A program made the translations under genes and the position numbers. The notes under the pieces were generated by a model that had not been told where the DNA came from, did no database searches, and saw nothing but the letters and a program-made list of their open reading frames with translations. Below are positions 24,282-35,825 of a stretch of DNA of 64,000 nucleotides, in pieces. The DNA comes from Icerya purchasi. Its lineage: Eukaryota; Arthropoda; Insecta; Hemiptera; Monophlebidae. Each line of letters starts with the position of its first letter. Position 1 is the stretch's first letter. The stretch is taken from NCBI GenBank assembly GCA_039619475.1, contig CM077115.1, positions 41,044,944 to 41,108,943 of the forward strand, in the 5' to 3' direction.

Positions 24282-24704
24282 GCTACAAGCTCCACCTATG
24301 CGCACAAATTGCGCGAGCGATGGATTAATTTAATATAAAAAACTGGGCTACAATAATGAGGAAGAAAAATGTTTCTTAAAAATAACAAAGTGAAACATCT
24401 ATACTACTGAAATGTAAAAAGAAAAGAAAAATGTGAAGCGGTTTTTATTTTATATATATGTAGCATATTTTTAACGCTTAGCGAATCGTATTCGCCGTAG
24501 ACAAAAAATTAATAATTTAAAAATTTAAAAAAAAAGTAAGCGTCGAGGTAGCTAAATTTAAGCGGGGAAAAAGATAATTTAATTAATAATAATCTTATAA
24601 TTAATAATAACCTATCATTTAAAATTAAGAATCAATCATAACATATCGATATATTGTATAAGTTTATAAGATTGACAAATACGATATCGCTTTTTTAACT
24701 TTTA

Positions 24705-24988
24705 ACTTTATTTATTAATGCCATGACGTGGAAGGCAATGGTAAAACCACCACATACAACATCATATGCGCGCGCTAGGTAGTACATAATAGACAAACGC
24801 GGGGGACCGCTTTTGTGTAAATCGGTAAAAATCAAACGATTACTAATCAGTTCCGAATGAAGTCTTACGCGTGTGTACACATTCGTATTACATATACCAC
24901 AATTTCTTAGTTCACAACCGAAAAAATGTACGAATAGGTTGCGCCAACGTGCTATGTCGTGGTACTTAAAGAAGAATGATTATAATGT
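24705..24988 (+). mobile_element. SINE copy lacking its tRNA head
   Basis: Shares a long body with the minus-strand element at 58998-59445: CGTGGAAGGCAATGGTAAAA, ACAACATCATATGCGCGC, ATCAAACGATTACTAATCAG, TTCCGAATGAAGTCTTACGC, ATGTACGAATAGGTTG. The head with pol III A and B boxes is missing, so this copy is 5'-truncated. Confidence 0.75.
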
Positions 24989-25572
24989 ACGTAACTCCAA
25001 AACATCCTGGCTCTTTTTAATATTTTTAAAGTATAATAATTTTCTGTAACACGTATTTTTTGTAATTTTTTAATAAAGGAGTATTATTAGTCTTATACTC
25101 AAGAAGTCGGTGATAATAATATAACATATCTATGGAGACATTTCGTTTTTTTTTTTCCAACAGAGCTAATATTACTACTAACCTGATGATCCTTTTTCTT
25201 TTAGAGATTATTATTGTTATCTTTAAGCATCTCTTTTGCCGATTACTAATCCTTTTGATTATTTTGCTTCCCCCTAAATTGATATTCCACATAAGATTCG
25301 TCACAAGACTATAATAGCGTTAAAGTATAGATCGTCATAACTGATCGAGCTAATCTATATATATAATGTTGGGGAATCGTTTGCCTAACTTTGTTAGATA
25401 AATTTGTAATATGCTTGTCGCAAGATTCTGTTTAATCCAAGATATTTAACCTCATCCGTTTCCAGCGGGGTACAATCACAATTCAAGGTAGGAGTCAAAC
25501 AGTTGTGTAAGCAACTATCACTATGCATTATATTATTATAATATTATAGGGTCTGTGTGTTCTATATCTGCT

Positions 25573-25574
<2 letters not shown>
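24989..25574. other. AT-rich DNA, nothing recognised
   Basis: Hydrophobic ORFs on both strands between 25026 and 25314 are low-complexity and have no recognisable motif. Confidence 0.5.
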
Positions 25575-25621
<47 letters not shown>

Positions 25622-25625
25622 TATA
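25575..25625. repeat. (TA)n microsatellite
   Basis: About 20 TA units, immediately 5' of a jockey-type LINE fragment. Confidence 0.95.
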
Positions 25626-25639
25626 AAACCTTTTGTATA

Positions 25640-26330
25640 TTTTTATATTACGTTTTTCATAAATAGACAACAAGTGCCAATCTCCGATTCAGCAAAATAC
25701 TTGGGTGTGCATCTAGATACGAAACTGACTTGGAAAACTCACGTTGTGTCAAAAGCTGAACAGATTCGAGAAAAAACACATGAAATGTATTGGCTTGTCG
25801 GGCGACATTCCAAAATGAAGCTGAAAAACAAACGTCTCATTTATGAAACCATCGTGAGACCGATTTGTACTTCTTATCGGGTACAAATATGGGGATGTAC
25901 CAAAACATTAAAAACAGAAATATTATTCAAGCAGCCCGAAATAAATTCCTCCTGCTCGATGGTTTGGACAATACGAATCTTTATATACCGATTTAAGGAT
26001 CAAATGGGTGGACAAAGTTATTAAGGACACTTTGCCCATCATCACGAAGAAAGACTCCATACCCATACGAACCCGGAAGCATTGGACCTTTTGTATACTA
26101 CAGAAGATGCAAGACGGCTTAAACACCGAACGACCTTGTAAAAAGGTTCATTGTATGTATGCGTATATAAATAGCAAAAAACAGTTATAGTGGACTATCA
26201 TACTCCTTTGCAATATGTTAATTTACTTTTAGTTATAAATGTTACACTTATTTAGAAATAGTTCTAAGATTATAATAACCATACAGTTCCCCCCCTTAAA
26301 GGGGCTGTTTTACAAAAAAAAAAAAAAATA
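25640..26330 (+). mobile_element. Jockey-type LINE, RT C-terminal part with poly-A
   Basis: Encodes VPISDSAKYLGVHLDTKLTW, then HEMYWLVGRHSKMKLKNKRL and YETIVRPICTSYRVQIWGC, the RT thumb region of jockey-group LINEs. After frameshifts it ends in a C-rich segment and a poly-A run at about 26315-26329. The copy at 35826-36773 is a relative: both carry VPIS.SAKYLG and YWL.GRHSK. It is truncated at the 5' end at the TA repeat and is inactive. Confidence 0.85.
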
Positions 26331-26339
26331 TTACGTTTT

Positions 26340-26834
26340 AAACTAGAGAGTCCCCCCGCGTTTAACACGATACAGTTTGGAACGAATTTCGAGGTTCGTG
26401 TTGTTTCGTTTTTCCGAAAAAACAAAAATACAATCTCGCGAGTTGTAAAAAATTGATTTTTAAAGGCGCGCGATGAAATATACGAAAGAAGGACGGTCTA
26501 TATAGTATTTCGATCAACGGACGATTGGAAGAATTGGCCGAGTCTACGTGTGTAGAGTTGTACGCGATCGCGCTTAATTAGCAGCGTCTATTTTCAATTG
26601 ACGTACGACATGCGAACGTGTAAAATGCGGGCGAGCTGGTCCGGCGCGTGCGGTACGAATGCACATCTATTTTGAATTGTGTAAATAAATCGGAGCGGAC
26701 GGAAGATCGATTTTTGTTCACTTTCCGGCTACACTGGCACCGTGTCTGTTGCGGAAAAATAACAAATCTGTTCCGATCGACTTAAGCGTATGTTCTAGTT
26801 CAAAATCGTTAGCACGCTAAATTTAACGTTCGCG
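26340..26834 (+). promoter_or_regulatory. CpG-bearing upstream region of the first UGT exon
   Basis: About 490 GC-richer, repeat-free bases lie between the jockey poly-A and the UGT start codon. A weak TATA-like TAAATAAA at 26682-26689 is followed 38 bases later by an initiator-like TTCACT at 26717-26722. The spacing is slightly long, so this is only a candidate core promoter. Confidence 0.35.
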
Positions 26835-27659
26835 ATGAAGGTATCGACATTTTCGTTGTTCTGGTTCGTGATCGATTTCCTGGTCGGCTCGGAGGCGGCC
26901 AAGATTCTCGGCATGTTTCCGTATCATGGCCTAAGTCATTTTTTGGTCTTCAAACCGTTACTGATCGAACTAGCCGAGCGAGGGCACGAGGTGTACGTTG
27001 TCAGCAACTTCCCGTTGTCGCGCGAAGAGGCGGTAGCGAACTATCGCGACATCGACCTCAGTAAAACGTTAGCGGACTCTACGAATAACGTGAACATTTT
27101 CTCGCCGATAACTGGTAAAATTTTCGTAACCATGCTCCGATTATATTTTCACCTAGACGAAGACGATCAGATGTTGAGCAGCGACCGAATGCGACAGTTT
27201 CTTCGATCCGGTGAGAAATTTGACGTGATGCTGACCGAGTACTTCGTGTCGAGAATCTATTTCGCGTTCGCCCACAAATTCGGAATACCGACGATCGCTC
27301 TGAGTTCGTGCCGATTGATGCCGTGGGCGTCGTACGACGTGGCGAACCCGCTGAATCCTTCCTACATACCGAACATACTGGGATCGTCTACGGATCGCAT
27401 GGACTTCTGGGAGCGATTGACCAACACTATGGAATTAGCGATCGCGAGCGCAATTTTCGAGACGATCTTCGAGTGGAAGTCCAAGTCGATCATAACGAAA
27501 CACTTTGGCGACGATTTTCCCTCGCCGCGAACTTTGGTTCGAAATATCAGTTTAACGCTTTCGCCGGGCTATTCGGGAGCTAATCTAGTGAGACCGTCAG
27601 CGGCAGCGGTCATCGAAGTCGGCGGATTATACATAAAGCAAGCAAAACCTTTACCGCAG
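26835..27659 (+). CDS. UDP-glycosyltransferase, first coding exon (N-terminal half)
   Basis: UGTs transfer a sugar from a UDP-sugar to small lipophilic acceptors; insect members are membrane-anchored on the luminal side of the ER. This 275-codon exon begins with a signal peptide (about residues 1-21, cleavage near GSEAA), then KILGMFPYHGLSHFLVFKPL. His35 of the LSH motif is at the position of the family's catalytic His. ELAERGHEVYVVS (45-57), NYRDIDL (69-75), FDVMLTEYF (129-137, acidic Glu135 where the His partner lies) and PWASYDVANPLNPSYIPN follow. It ends at AKPLPQ with a donor, CAG|GTACGC, in phase 0, just before where DLQ.FLD would begin the C-terminal domain. No UDP-sugar-binding signature is found downstream. 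The frame continues past the donor only into low-complexity sequence. Identity to the 63163 exon is roughly 60% by eye. Confidence 0.92.
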
Positions 27660-28349
27660 GTACGCTTTTCAGAATCCATAATTAAAAATTTATTTCTTTA
27701 TTTTGTTTTTTTTTTTTTATTTTTATCGCTCGCCATTAATTATACCAATTCGAATGCAATATTTATTTATTTTTAATCTACTTTTTCAAGAGCTGTGTAT
27801 GTTTGAAATTTCGGTTTGTTTTACAAAGCCGGATTGTTTTTGTTTTTTTTTCTTTTTTTTATCGTTTTTTCTTCCTCTTTTTAAAAATCGATCATATAAC
27901 AATGATAATAATAATAAAAAAAATGTCTTCCCGCAATTTATTTCAATTTAAATTCTTCGTTTATCCGCAAAAAAATATTATATTGTCGCCGGATTAGATT
28001 TAATAATTTTATTTGCTGCCAACTTCTTTGTAACGGGTTTGAAGCCATTTTTAAAACAATGTATATTTCAGAAGCATAAAAAAAAAAACAAAGAAAGAAC
28101 GCGAAAATTTTTTAATACATGTGAATTTAAAAATTCAGTAAAACTTCGCCAATAATCCAAAGTTATACAGGATGTTGGTGTGCATTGGCTTTTAACAAAA
28201 CATGTTTGGAATTATTTTTCCTAACGAATTAAAGTTACAATTGTGAATAAATTTTTTTTTTCTTCTTGTATACCTATTTATTGTATTACAAAGTGGCCAA
28301 ATTTTAGTAATAACAAGGAGAATATTGAGGATGAAGGGACCAAATGGTA
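27660..28349 (+). other. Start of the intron after the first UGT exon
   Basis: Starts GTACGCTTTT and becomes very T-rich with poly-T tracts (27706-27720, 27845-27860). No acceptor with a plausible UGT exon 2 was recognised here. Confidence 0.5.
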
Positions 28350-29258
28350 AGTCTTCTTCTTGTACTGCCGTACTCCCTGAACGTTGGCGATTATCATAAC
28401 GTTATAGTTTTAACGGGCAACCCCCTAAGAGAATGTGTTTCTGCCGCTCGACATAGATCCCCGAAATTGAACACCCCAGCCCATTTATAGATATTTTGGC
28501 ACGGGGTGACATTGGTTTACGGCCAATTCTACGCCGACCTTCTATTTCACCCCGCAATATTAGACGCAATAAGGAGTATTTTTCTCCACGCAGGATGTGA
28601 CCAAGATAACTTGACTTCCGCCACTTTATATTGGATAAAAACCGGCTTTCAACACCAGGACCGTTGAATTTTTAATCTTCTGTGTCCATGAAATCTTCAG
28701 CATCTTGCGAATAGTCCACATTTCAAACGCCTCTAACCGGCTTATTGCTTGTGCTTTGTCCATGCGCCTCTACACCATACAGAAGAACTGACCATTCTGT
28801 ATCGTATTTGATAGGAGAGGTGTTGATCACAGAGTAGCCGTTTGTTCTTTATGAAAGCCTATCTAGCCTGTGTTCAATTCTGGACTCGATCTCTACGACT
28901 GGATCTCTTTTTTCATTTATCAACGTTCCGAAATATTTAAACTGTGGAATTCTTTCTGCTACTTTGCCATCAACGTGCAAAGTAGTGGAACCTGGATTCT
29001 CCCTGCAGATGTCACAAGCAACTTGGTTTTATCTGCATTTATCTGTAACCCAGCTTCCTTGCCATGTGCGTTGACCGAATCTAGAATTTTCTGTAAGTCC
29101 TGAGGATTTCCAGCAATTAACACCGCATCGTCTGCATATCTGATATTACTTATTATTCGGCCATTTACTTTGATACCAATCTCTCTGTATTATGAAGAGC
29201 CTTTGAAAAGACGTTTTCCACATGTATACATTGAAAAGCATCGGGGAGAGTATAAAGT
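28350..29258 (-). mobile_element. Endonuclease-RT LINE, RT C-terminal half
   Basis: Minus strand, from 29258: LSPMLFNVY, EIGIKVNGRIISN, then NIRYADDAVLIAGNPQDLQK (catalytic YADD intact), KILDSVNAHGKEAGLQINAD, KTKLLVTSAG, and after a frameshift HVDGKVAERIPQFKYFGTL and INEKRDPVVEIESRIEH. It ends at a short CTT/GAA tract near 28351, resembling the (GAA)n tail of the fragment at 16640. Frameshifts and the missing endonuclease make it inactive. It lies in the putative UGT intron, antisense to the UGT exon. Confidence 0.85.
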
Positions 29259-29334
29259 AATAGCAATTGTGTCTAAAATGTAGTTTTAATTTTGATTATA
29301 AAATGTACGCTCTATATAAGTATGTAATAAAATT

Positions 29335-29500
29335 TAGAACAACTAAGAATCATAGGGAACAGTACTCGACCAAAAGGTATAAATAGGAAAACAGACAACA
29401 CCGATGAGGCAGTATTAATTAAATTTCTGGTACGAATTCCAGAAAATTTATAGAGATAGGATTACTTTGGAAACTAATAATTAAGCAATGGCTGGTTGAT
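29335..29500 (-). repeat. 150-bp dispersed repeat, minus-strand copy
   Basis: Reverse complement of the series at 23866-24015: AGTTTCCAAAGTAATCCTAT, TTCTGGAATTCGTACCAG, CTATTTATACCTTTTGGTC. About 5.4 kb separates the two inverted copies. Confidence 0.75.
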
Positions 29501-30721
29501 AACACAAATGAATAATAATAAGTTAGTTCTTAATTGTACATATATGGGGATACAGATGGTGGAAAATCGATCGTATGTATATAATTGAGACTGATGTCCG
29601 TCAAGTGTACTAATATTTATAATATAAATTAAGTATTAAGAAGTATTATAACTTTATTTATGAATACACCCATAGACGGGCAGTATGCCTTGTGGGACCC
29701 GTAACTTATTTAGAAAAAAATAAAAACAAAAAAATAACAACACCACCGTATTTTCTTTTTTGTCGTCCTACTTGGACACAGTTCCTTTTCCACACAAAAA
29801 GATATTATAAAAAGAAGATTTAAAAAATAGCTCTAAAGCGAAGAATCTTTTTTTATTTGCTCTGCATTATAATCAGTATGAATGTACTTGAATATACGTA
29901 CATGTATTATATGTATGTATGTGTATATATATATATGAAAGTAATTAGGAAGAAAATAATATAAGTAATTTACTAACTAGACTAGAAAACACTTAATAAT
30001 ATGGCTCATTAAATACAATAACGTCATAATTCAAAAAATAGCGAATTTGAGTTATGTGTACAGTTGGAATGCATTTTATGAAGACAATTAGAGATTAGAA
30101 CGCCATAATTGTAAATAAGAAACTCGACAAAATAAGCATTGCTTTTTGAAAGGGGGTACATCGTTCAAATTAGAGTATAAATGTAAATGTTAATTTGCGT
30201 TTTCTGCGAAACAGCGTTTTTTGAGTTATGATGTTATTGTGTATTTAATGGGCGATATGTATTAGTCTAGTCAGTGAATTCCTTATATCATCGTATTAAC
30301 GCGAAAACATGTGCATAAATATCCGCATTATAATAAAGGAGAGTTTGTTTTTTCCGAAATTCAAAAAATTACTGCACGAACTTTTAAATATTGTTTCGCC
30401 TTTGAAAGCTGCTCTACTGCAGACAGTGTACAGGCTATTTTGTATTGCCAAAATACCTAGAATTTCATAAAAAAAAGTATATACATATATAAATGATTTT
30501 TCGGCAACAAAATATTAACTTTTTTAGTTATTTCTTTTTATTTTTTGAAGTAATAAAATAACGACCATTAAAAAAAAAAAAAAGTCTGAGATCGCAACTG
30601 TTTTACGAAATCTTTTTTTATTAAATATTTGTATTTCAGTAATATCCGTTGATTTCATATCCTTTTTACACTTATCGAACTACGCAGGTCTTATTTTCTT
30701 CGTTTTTATAATTTTTTTTTT
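29501..30721. other. AT-rich DNA, nothing recognised
   Basis: Short ATGT/TA tracts at 29895-29937 and an A run at 30572-30585. No coding signal seen. Confidence 0.5.
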
Positions 30722-31945
30722 TTTTTAATGGGTTCGTCAACATGGACATTGGTCCAAGAACAGCGGAACAGAGAGAAAAGAGAGACTCAGATCCTTACAC
30801 GACCAGAGATAGCCGACAGAAAGGAATCAAGAGCTAGAATAACCGAAGGAGAAGGAACGGAGCGAATGAATGAAGCACAGTATGGGGCGGGAATACCGGT
30901 TTGTAAGAGGAAGGAATAAAAAGAAGCTTGTTCAGTTGATAATTACGAACAACCGAACATTATACGATCGGGATGATCACAAATAAATTGATTGCTGAGA
31001 GAGTGCAATGAGCAATGAGGAAGGGAGCAAGCTACTTAATTATTTCGGACTCCAAAAGTGCTCTTCAGGCTATATTCTCTCCCTTTCCCTCATATTCCCT
31101 CGATTTTATTGTTTTCCGTATACGTTCTCTGATCTATAATCTTTCCCTTTCCCAGTCCATTTCCATCAACCTGCTTTGGGTTCCAAGTTATGCGGGTATT
31201 GATGGTAACGAGACACGGTGGATTTCTTAGCACGCTTAGCGTTACACTCTCCACATTTTTTGTTAAAAAGATTCCTGGTCACAACATACTTCCCCTCTCC
31301 AAAATAATGCATGTCAGACTTTGGTCGGATGTGTATCATTGCTCCTTTTCCAATCCTAACTCATTTTACTATTCAGCCTAGACCCCCTTCCTGTTCTTGG
31401 TTCTATCATTTTCCTACTCTTAAACGTTTTTTCATCACTGCCATCTGCCGTCTGCGGTTCAATCATACTTTGCTCCCATCCTCACGGCATCGTTTTGCTC
31501 ATTTCCCATCCCTTTATTGTTCTTTGCACTCTGGCGACTGTTCCTTCGTTTGTGATCCTGACCACGTGCTGTTTGAGTGTTCCAGTCTTTCCTCCGAACG
31601 TAATATCTCTGTACGTTTAATTATTAAAGCTGAATTTTCCTGCTCCATATAATGCTTCCCCTATATCTTAGCTTTGCCGTCATCCAATGTGGTTCCTATT
31701 CTTGTCTCTTTTCTGTCATCGATTTCTGACCGGATTAAAATTTAATCTCTAATCTAGTCCAATTGTCCTGGGTAGCTGCCCTTAGTCGGCCAAGCCCAAA
31801 AAAAAAGAAAAAAAAAAAAGCTATGCCCAAAATGCAAACGGTAAATTGCAGAGAGATTGGAACGGCGCATAGAAGGAAAGTTAATAAACCATGGAAAGCG
31901 TGGATGGGAAGGTTGGATAGATAAGAAAAAGGAGTTCGGGTTGGG
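30722..31945 (-). mobile_element. LINE-F copy c, minus strand, split by copy d
   Basis: The 3' end with its poly-A (poly-T on plus, 30711-30726) reads inward as GGGTTCGTCAACATGGACAT, the reverse complement of the copy a terminus. Homology to copy a runs to 31034 (GGAGCAAGCTA), breaks, and resumes at 31824 (TGCCCAAAATGC...GGAACGGCGCATAGAAGG) to about 31945. The break corresponds to adjacent bases in copy a, so copy d was inserted here. Confidence 0.85.
31035..31817 (+). mobile_element. LINE-F copy d inserted into copy c
   Basis: Encodes the RNase H end of a LINE: LIISDSKSALQAIFSPFP (31041-31090, catalytic Asp of ISDSKSA) and INLLWVPSYAGIDGNETR (31166-31220). The C-terminus FITAICRLRFNHTLLPSSRH and VCDPDHVLFECSSLSSE (H...C knuckle) follows. 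It ends in GGCCAAGCCC-(A)n at 31798-31817. A 6-bp duplication, AAGCTA, flanks it at 31029-31034 and 31818-31823. It is truncated at the 5' end and has frameshifts, so it is inactive. Confidence 0.85.
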
Positions 31946-33044
31946 TTTTCATAAATTCACGGATTCCCTTCGTTAACCTGTCCTCCTGCATTCTGATAAT
32001 ATGCCCGTAAAATAATAATCTTCTTTTCCTTATTGAATCTTATTTTATCTTTTTTTTTTTTGGCACAGTCGACATAGAACAGTAATAAATAGAACACAAA
32101 AACTGCATCATCGAAAAAAGACAAACGTCTGAGGTAAGACTGTATTTCAATTCTTTTTTTGTGTTTGTGAGTGACAGTATCAAATAGTTATATTCTCATT
32201 AATTACATCTAGATTTCGGGAAAAGTGCAAAAAAATATAGTAGTTCAAACGATCAAAAAGTCTGACATTTGTGATTAATTTTTTTGGTTTGATTTTTTTT
32301 TTTTTTTCGGGCTTTTACCGAGTGTAATAGTAGTTAAGTTTTTATGTGCGGCGGCAGCAGCAGCAGCAGTAGCAGTAGGGTTCGAACCAGATTCTGCTCA
32401 AACAAAACGCGTCACATCCCAACGAAAATATGGTATTATTTTTGTATTCGCTTTTATTATTTTCCGTGTCATACAGTTATAAAAATTTTCTAAGGTTACA
32501 AATCAGGTAGTTTTCAAATGCGGATAACTTCATTTTTAATTTGCGTTTTTTTTGGGTTTTTTTTTTTTTTTTTTCGTTAACATTTGGAATTTTATGAAAA
32601 TCCTATTAATCAGTTTTTTAATTTTAATTCGAAATTTCAGCGAAAGGCTAAAAACAATCAAAAATCATCCGAGAATCTGAGTAGGTGATCTAAGTCCATG
32701 TAGTTAGGTCAGTGTTTACACCGAGCCCATTAAAAAAAAAAAAAAAAAAAAAATCCGTTACCATAAAGAAAAAATTGCATCTATATGTGAAAGGCAGGTA
32801 TCGTTTCAAAAATGTCGTTGCATAAGTCAAACCAAGCCATACACGAATAACAACAAAATCCAACAAAAATTAGAAATATAAAATCCGAAATAAACCGGTA
32901 AAAGAAATGGGATCCATAAACGACACTTTTTTTGTCCAAGTTAAGAGGAAAAAAAAACAAGGTACCGTTTGCATCGGTCCTATCTGAACATTTGCAGGTC
33001 TGGTACTTTAAATTATGCTAAAAAAGCATAGACTTCTGACTCCA
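31946..33044. other. AT-rich DNA with T/A runs and a short CAG tract
   Basis: A small CAG/TAG repeat at 32349-32376 is followed by GGTTCGAACC, which resembles a pol III B box, but no tRNA fold surrounds it. Long A and T runs lie at 32286-32308, 32559-32574 and 32731-32752. Confidence 0.5.
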
Positions 33045-33783
33045 TGATCACCCTTCAATTCATTCTCCTCTACCTGATCATTCCTGTGTTTTTTTTTCAT
33101 ACTTCGCATACGCTTACTTATCCACGTTCTTTTTTCCCTTCATTCCATTCAAATTGATTTGCTGTGGGTTCCTTGTCATTCGGACATCTTCGGTAATGAA
33201 GCGGCGGACTCCTCGATTCGGGTTGCTGCCTTTTCTCACTTCTTCTTTAAAAAAGTCCCACCGTCTAATCTCCTTTCGCTGTGCAAAGGTTTTCATCTCA
33301 GATTTTGGTAATACACGTTTCCTCTTTCTCTGACAATTGTTATTTTTATCTGTCTGTTCAACCTAATGTTTTTCTGCCAATCCGTGTGGGGTCCTCTTTG
33401 TTTCCTTCACTTCGTCGCTCTGCTGTTGTCTCCGTTATTCGCTTGCGCCTTAATAACCATTTCCTGCTTCCTTACTCCCGTTTTCGGTTTTCGCGTTGGT
33501 TGCCTCTCCATATTATTTTCTCCACTCAAACGAATGGCGTGTTTGCGATGTTCACTTCTTTCTGCTGACTGTTCTGCTTCCTATTTCAGTTTACTGCAAC
33601 TTGGTCTTCCTACTCCATATTGCGCCTCTTATATCCTATCTTTTCCCTCTCTACACAGTGTTCCTATTATTTCTTCCTTCCTTCTAACAACATTTAATAT
33701 CCTGTGAAGATATAATTGACTCCATCCTTTTCTAATTGTTTCTGGGTAAAGGTTCCTCCGGTTTTTGAAAAAAAAAAAAAAAG
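33045..33783 (+). mobile_element. LINE-F copy e, RNase H and C-terminus
   Basis: Encodes IDLLWVPCHSDIFGNEAADS at about 33151-33210, the RNase H block with the conserved GNE.AD. VQPNVFLPIRVGSSLFPSLR and RSAVVSVIRLRLNNHFLLP follow, matching copy d's region in order. A poly-A tract at 33768-33782 closes it. Frameshifts are present throughout the later part. Confidence 0.8.
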
Positions 33784-34139
33784 ACTATTCCTGAAATAAT
33801 ACTGTGCCTGAAATAAGACTGCGCTCAAATAAGACTGCTTCTTTTTCTTTTTTTTTTATAACTGGATCGGAAAAGCAGTTGACGAATTTTATCATAGAGC
33901 TAAAAATGAGTGTACCACAAATCCACATGTCATGCAACATTGAAAAAACAAGTAGCTGAGCCTAAATTTCAAACTATACATTAACAACAAAAAAACGAAA
34001 CAGCTGACGCGACTGTGGTTAAATTTTCGCTAGTAGAAGTAACAAAAAACGCTCTTTAGAATTATACATGTAGTAAGGTTTTTTTTGGTTTTTTTGTAAA
34101 ACTACGGAAACTGAGCAAATACCGGCTGTTCAACTTTAC

Positions 34140-34310
34140 TGTTAACATATCGAGAAATATAATTGAAATATTATTAAACTACCGACGACACGTTTCGGAA
34201 ACATAGTGTCCATTGTCACGGTGTATATCACTATTGTAGCACATCGTGAAACACGTTGGTGAATTATAATTTCAATTGTAGATATTTCGGAGAACAATAG
34301 TTTGACAGTT
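34140..34310 (-). repeat. Candidate Penelope-like element terminal remnant
   Basis: On the minus strand, GTGACAATGGACACTATGTT is followed by TCCGAAACGTGTCGTCGG, the hallmark wording found in Penelope-like LTRs (decayed CTGANGA...GAAAC). Loosely inverted GAAATAT..AATTGAAAT blocks flank it (34151-34178 and about 34265-34300). No RT was seen nearby. Assignment is from resemblance only. Confidence 0.35.
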
Positions 34311-35825
34311 ATTTTAAAAGAGTATACCGCCGGAAATGGTTAACCAAAACTACATGTGTCTCGAAAATACGTTCATTGTATTATAAAAATTATTATTGCG
34401 AATTTATTTTATGTATTGTGCAATGAGCGGAATTTCGAAATTCCGAAAGTCTAAATTACAAAAGCGGAAATGACAAAAAGTAACAGTAATTTTCTACCAT
34501 CTCAATTAGAATATTGTTCTGTAATTCGGGATTGAAAGCAAATGCTACGGGGAAATTTAATAAATTTCGCGATTAAAGGTTACTACCGGAAATGTACAAA
34601 TTACCGCTTCTCTTATATGTCGTGTTACGGATTTGAAAATTCTAGAAAATAGAAGAAAAACAGATTGAATTAAAAATTTGTGTACTATACACGTGTAAAT
34701 CGATGACGATTATTTCCTTTTGAAATTATTTTTTAAAATACCTCTATGGACCTAACGCCGGAACTCTGGGTTATTTATGGGTTGGTCGGAATTAATATGG
34801 CGAAGTTCGGTATCTTGGTTAAATTTTTTCAACGGAGAGCCCGCATTGGATGTCGTTCACTAGAGTAGAACAGGTGTAACGATGATTATAAAAGCCGCAC
34901 GCTGGGCAGTCTCTTTTATTATATGTTTTAATTGTTATTCGTCAAGGTCGTGCAGATACATACAGTTATTATTGTTTAAATGGTTTATATTAATACGAAC
35001 TGGGCAGTAGATTTCACGTTCGATACGAGCGGAATGTGTCGAAGTTCCGTACATTTTTACATAGGTCAATTTACGTTATCATTAAAAATATATTTTTGCA
35101 CAAATGATCTCCGGCTTAAAAATGCCCGTACGTATGTGTAAAATAAATATATCTTGTTTGTTATTTTTACGCTATTTAAAATTAAAGATTTGGAAGGTTA
35201 TCTTTTTTCTCGAACTCTCTTTACTTATTTTGTATATACGCGGGTAAACATGCAGAGACACACATGCGCGAGTGGTGTACCTGCAGCCAAGTTGTTGATA
35301 CAGGAGAATTCTAATCATTAATAAAGGACTTCATTTAGAACCTAGATGTCTCTCCGTACAGAGAGTCTTATCGATTTTATTTCTCAATTTTTTTCCACCC
35401 TCTCACGGATCTCAGATGAGACAGCTTTTTTATTTGAAAGAATTGATTTTAATTGACAATGAAATTTTTAAATGTTATCAACGTTTTTTTCTTTTTCGCC
35501 TTACTCTATAATCTTAATTTGAGTCTGGCGCGTGCCAGAGTTGTCAGAAACAAGTTAAATAAAAATTAATCAAGAAACGAACGGGCGTTGAAACGTGTGC
35601 ATTCAATGGAGCGGTATCGCGGAGCAATTATACCCACGGCAGTTGTATCCTATTTTTCCACTGTCTTTATCCGCGGATACCGTTCGTGATCACTTTGCGC
35701 CAATTTCAGTTTAATTTCAATTCAATTTATTTATATTAAATCCGAAAATGTGTGCAGGTAGCGCAGCGGTTCAATAATTACATTTTTTTTTTCTTCATCT
35801 AATCGGTTTTCGGTCATACTTATCA
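34311..35825. other. AT-rich DNA with moderate CpG, no gene recognised
   Basis: The segment 34741-34900 is GC-richer but has no recognisable frame. No UGT exon motif was found. Confidence 0.5.

Noticed and set aside
27703..27997. ORFs directly after the UGT exon that might extend the protein
   Set aside because: They are Phe-rich low-complexity translations of T-rich intron sequence beyond a good splice donor.
32340..32400. CAG repeat plus GGTTCGAACC as a possible tRNA or coding polyglutamine
   Set aside because: No tRNA fold around the B-box-like motif and no sustained open frame.
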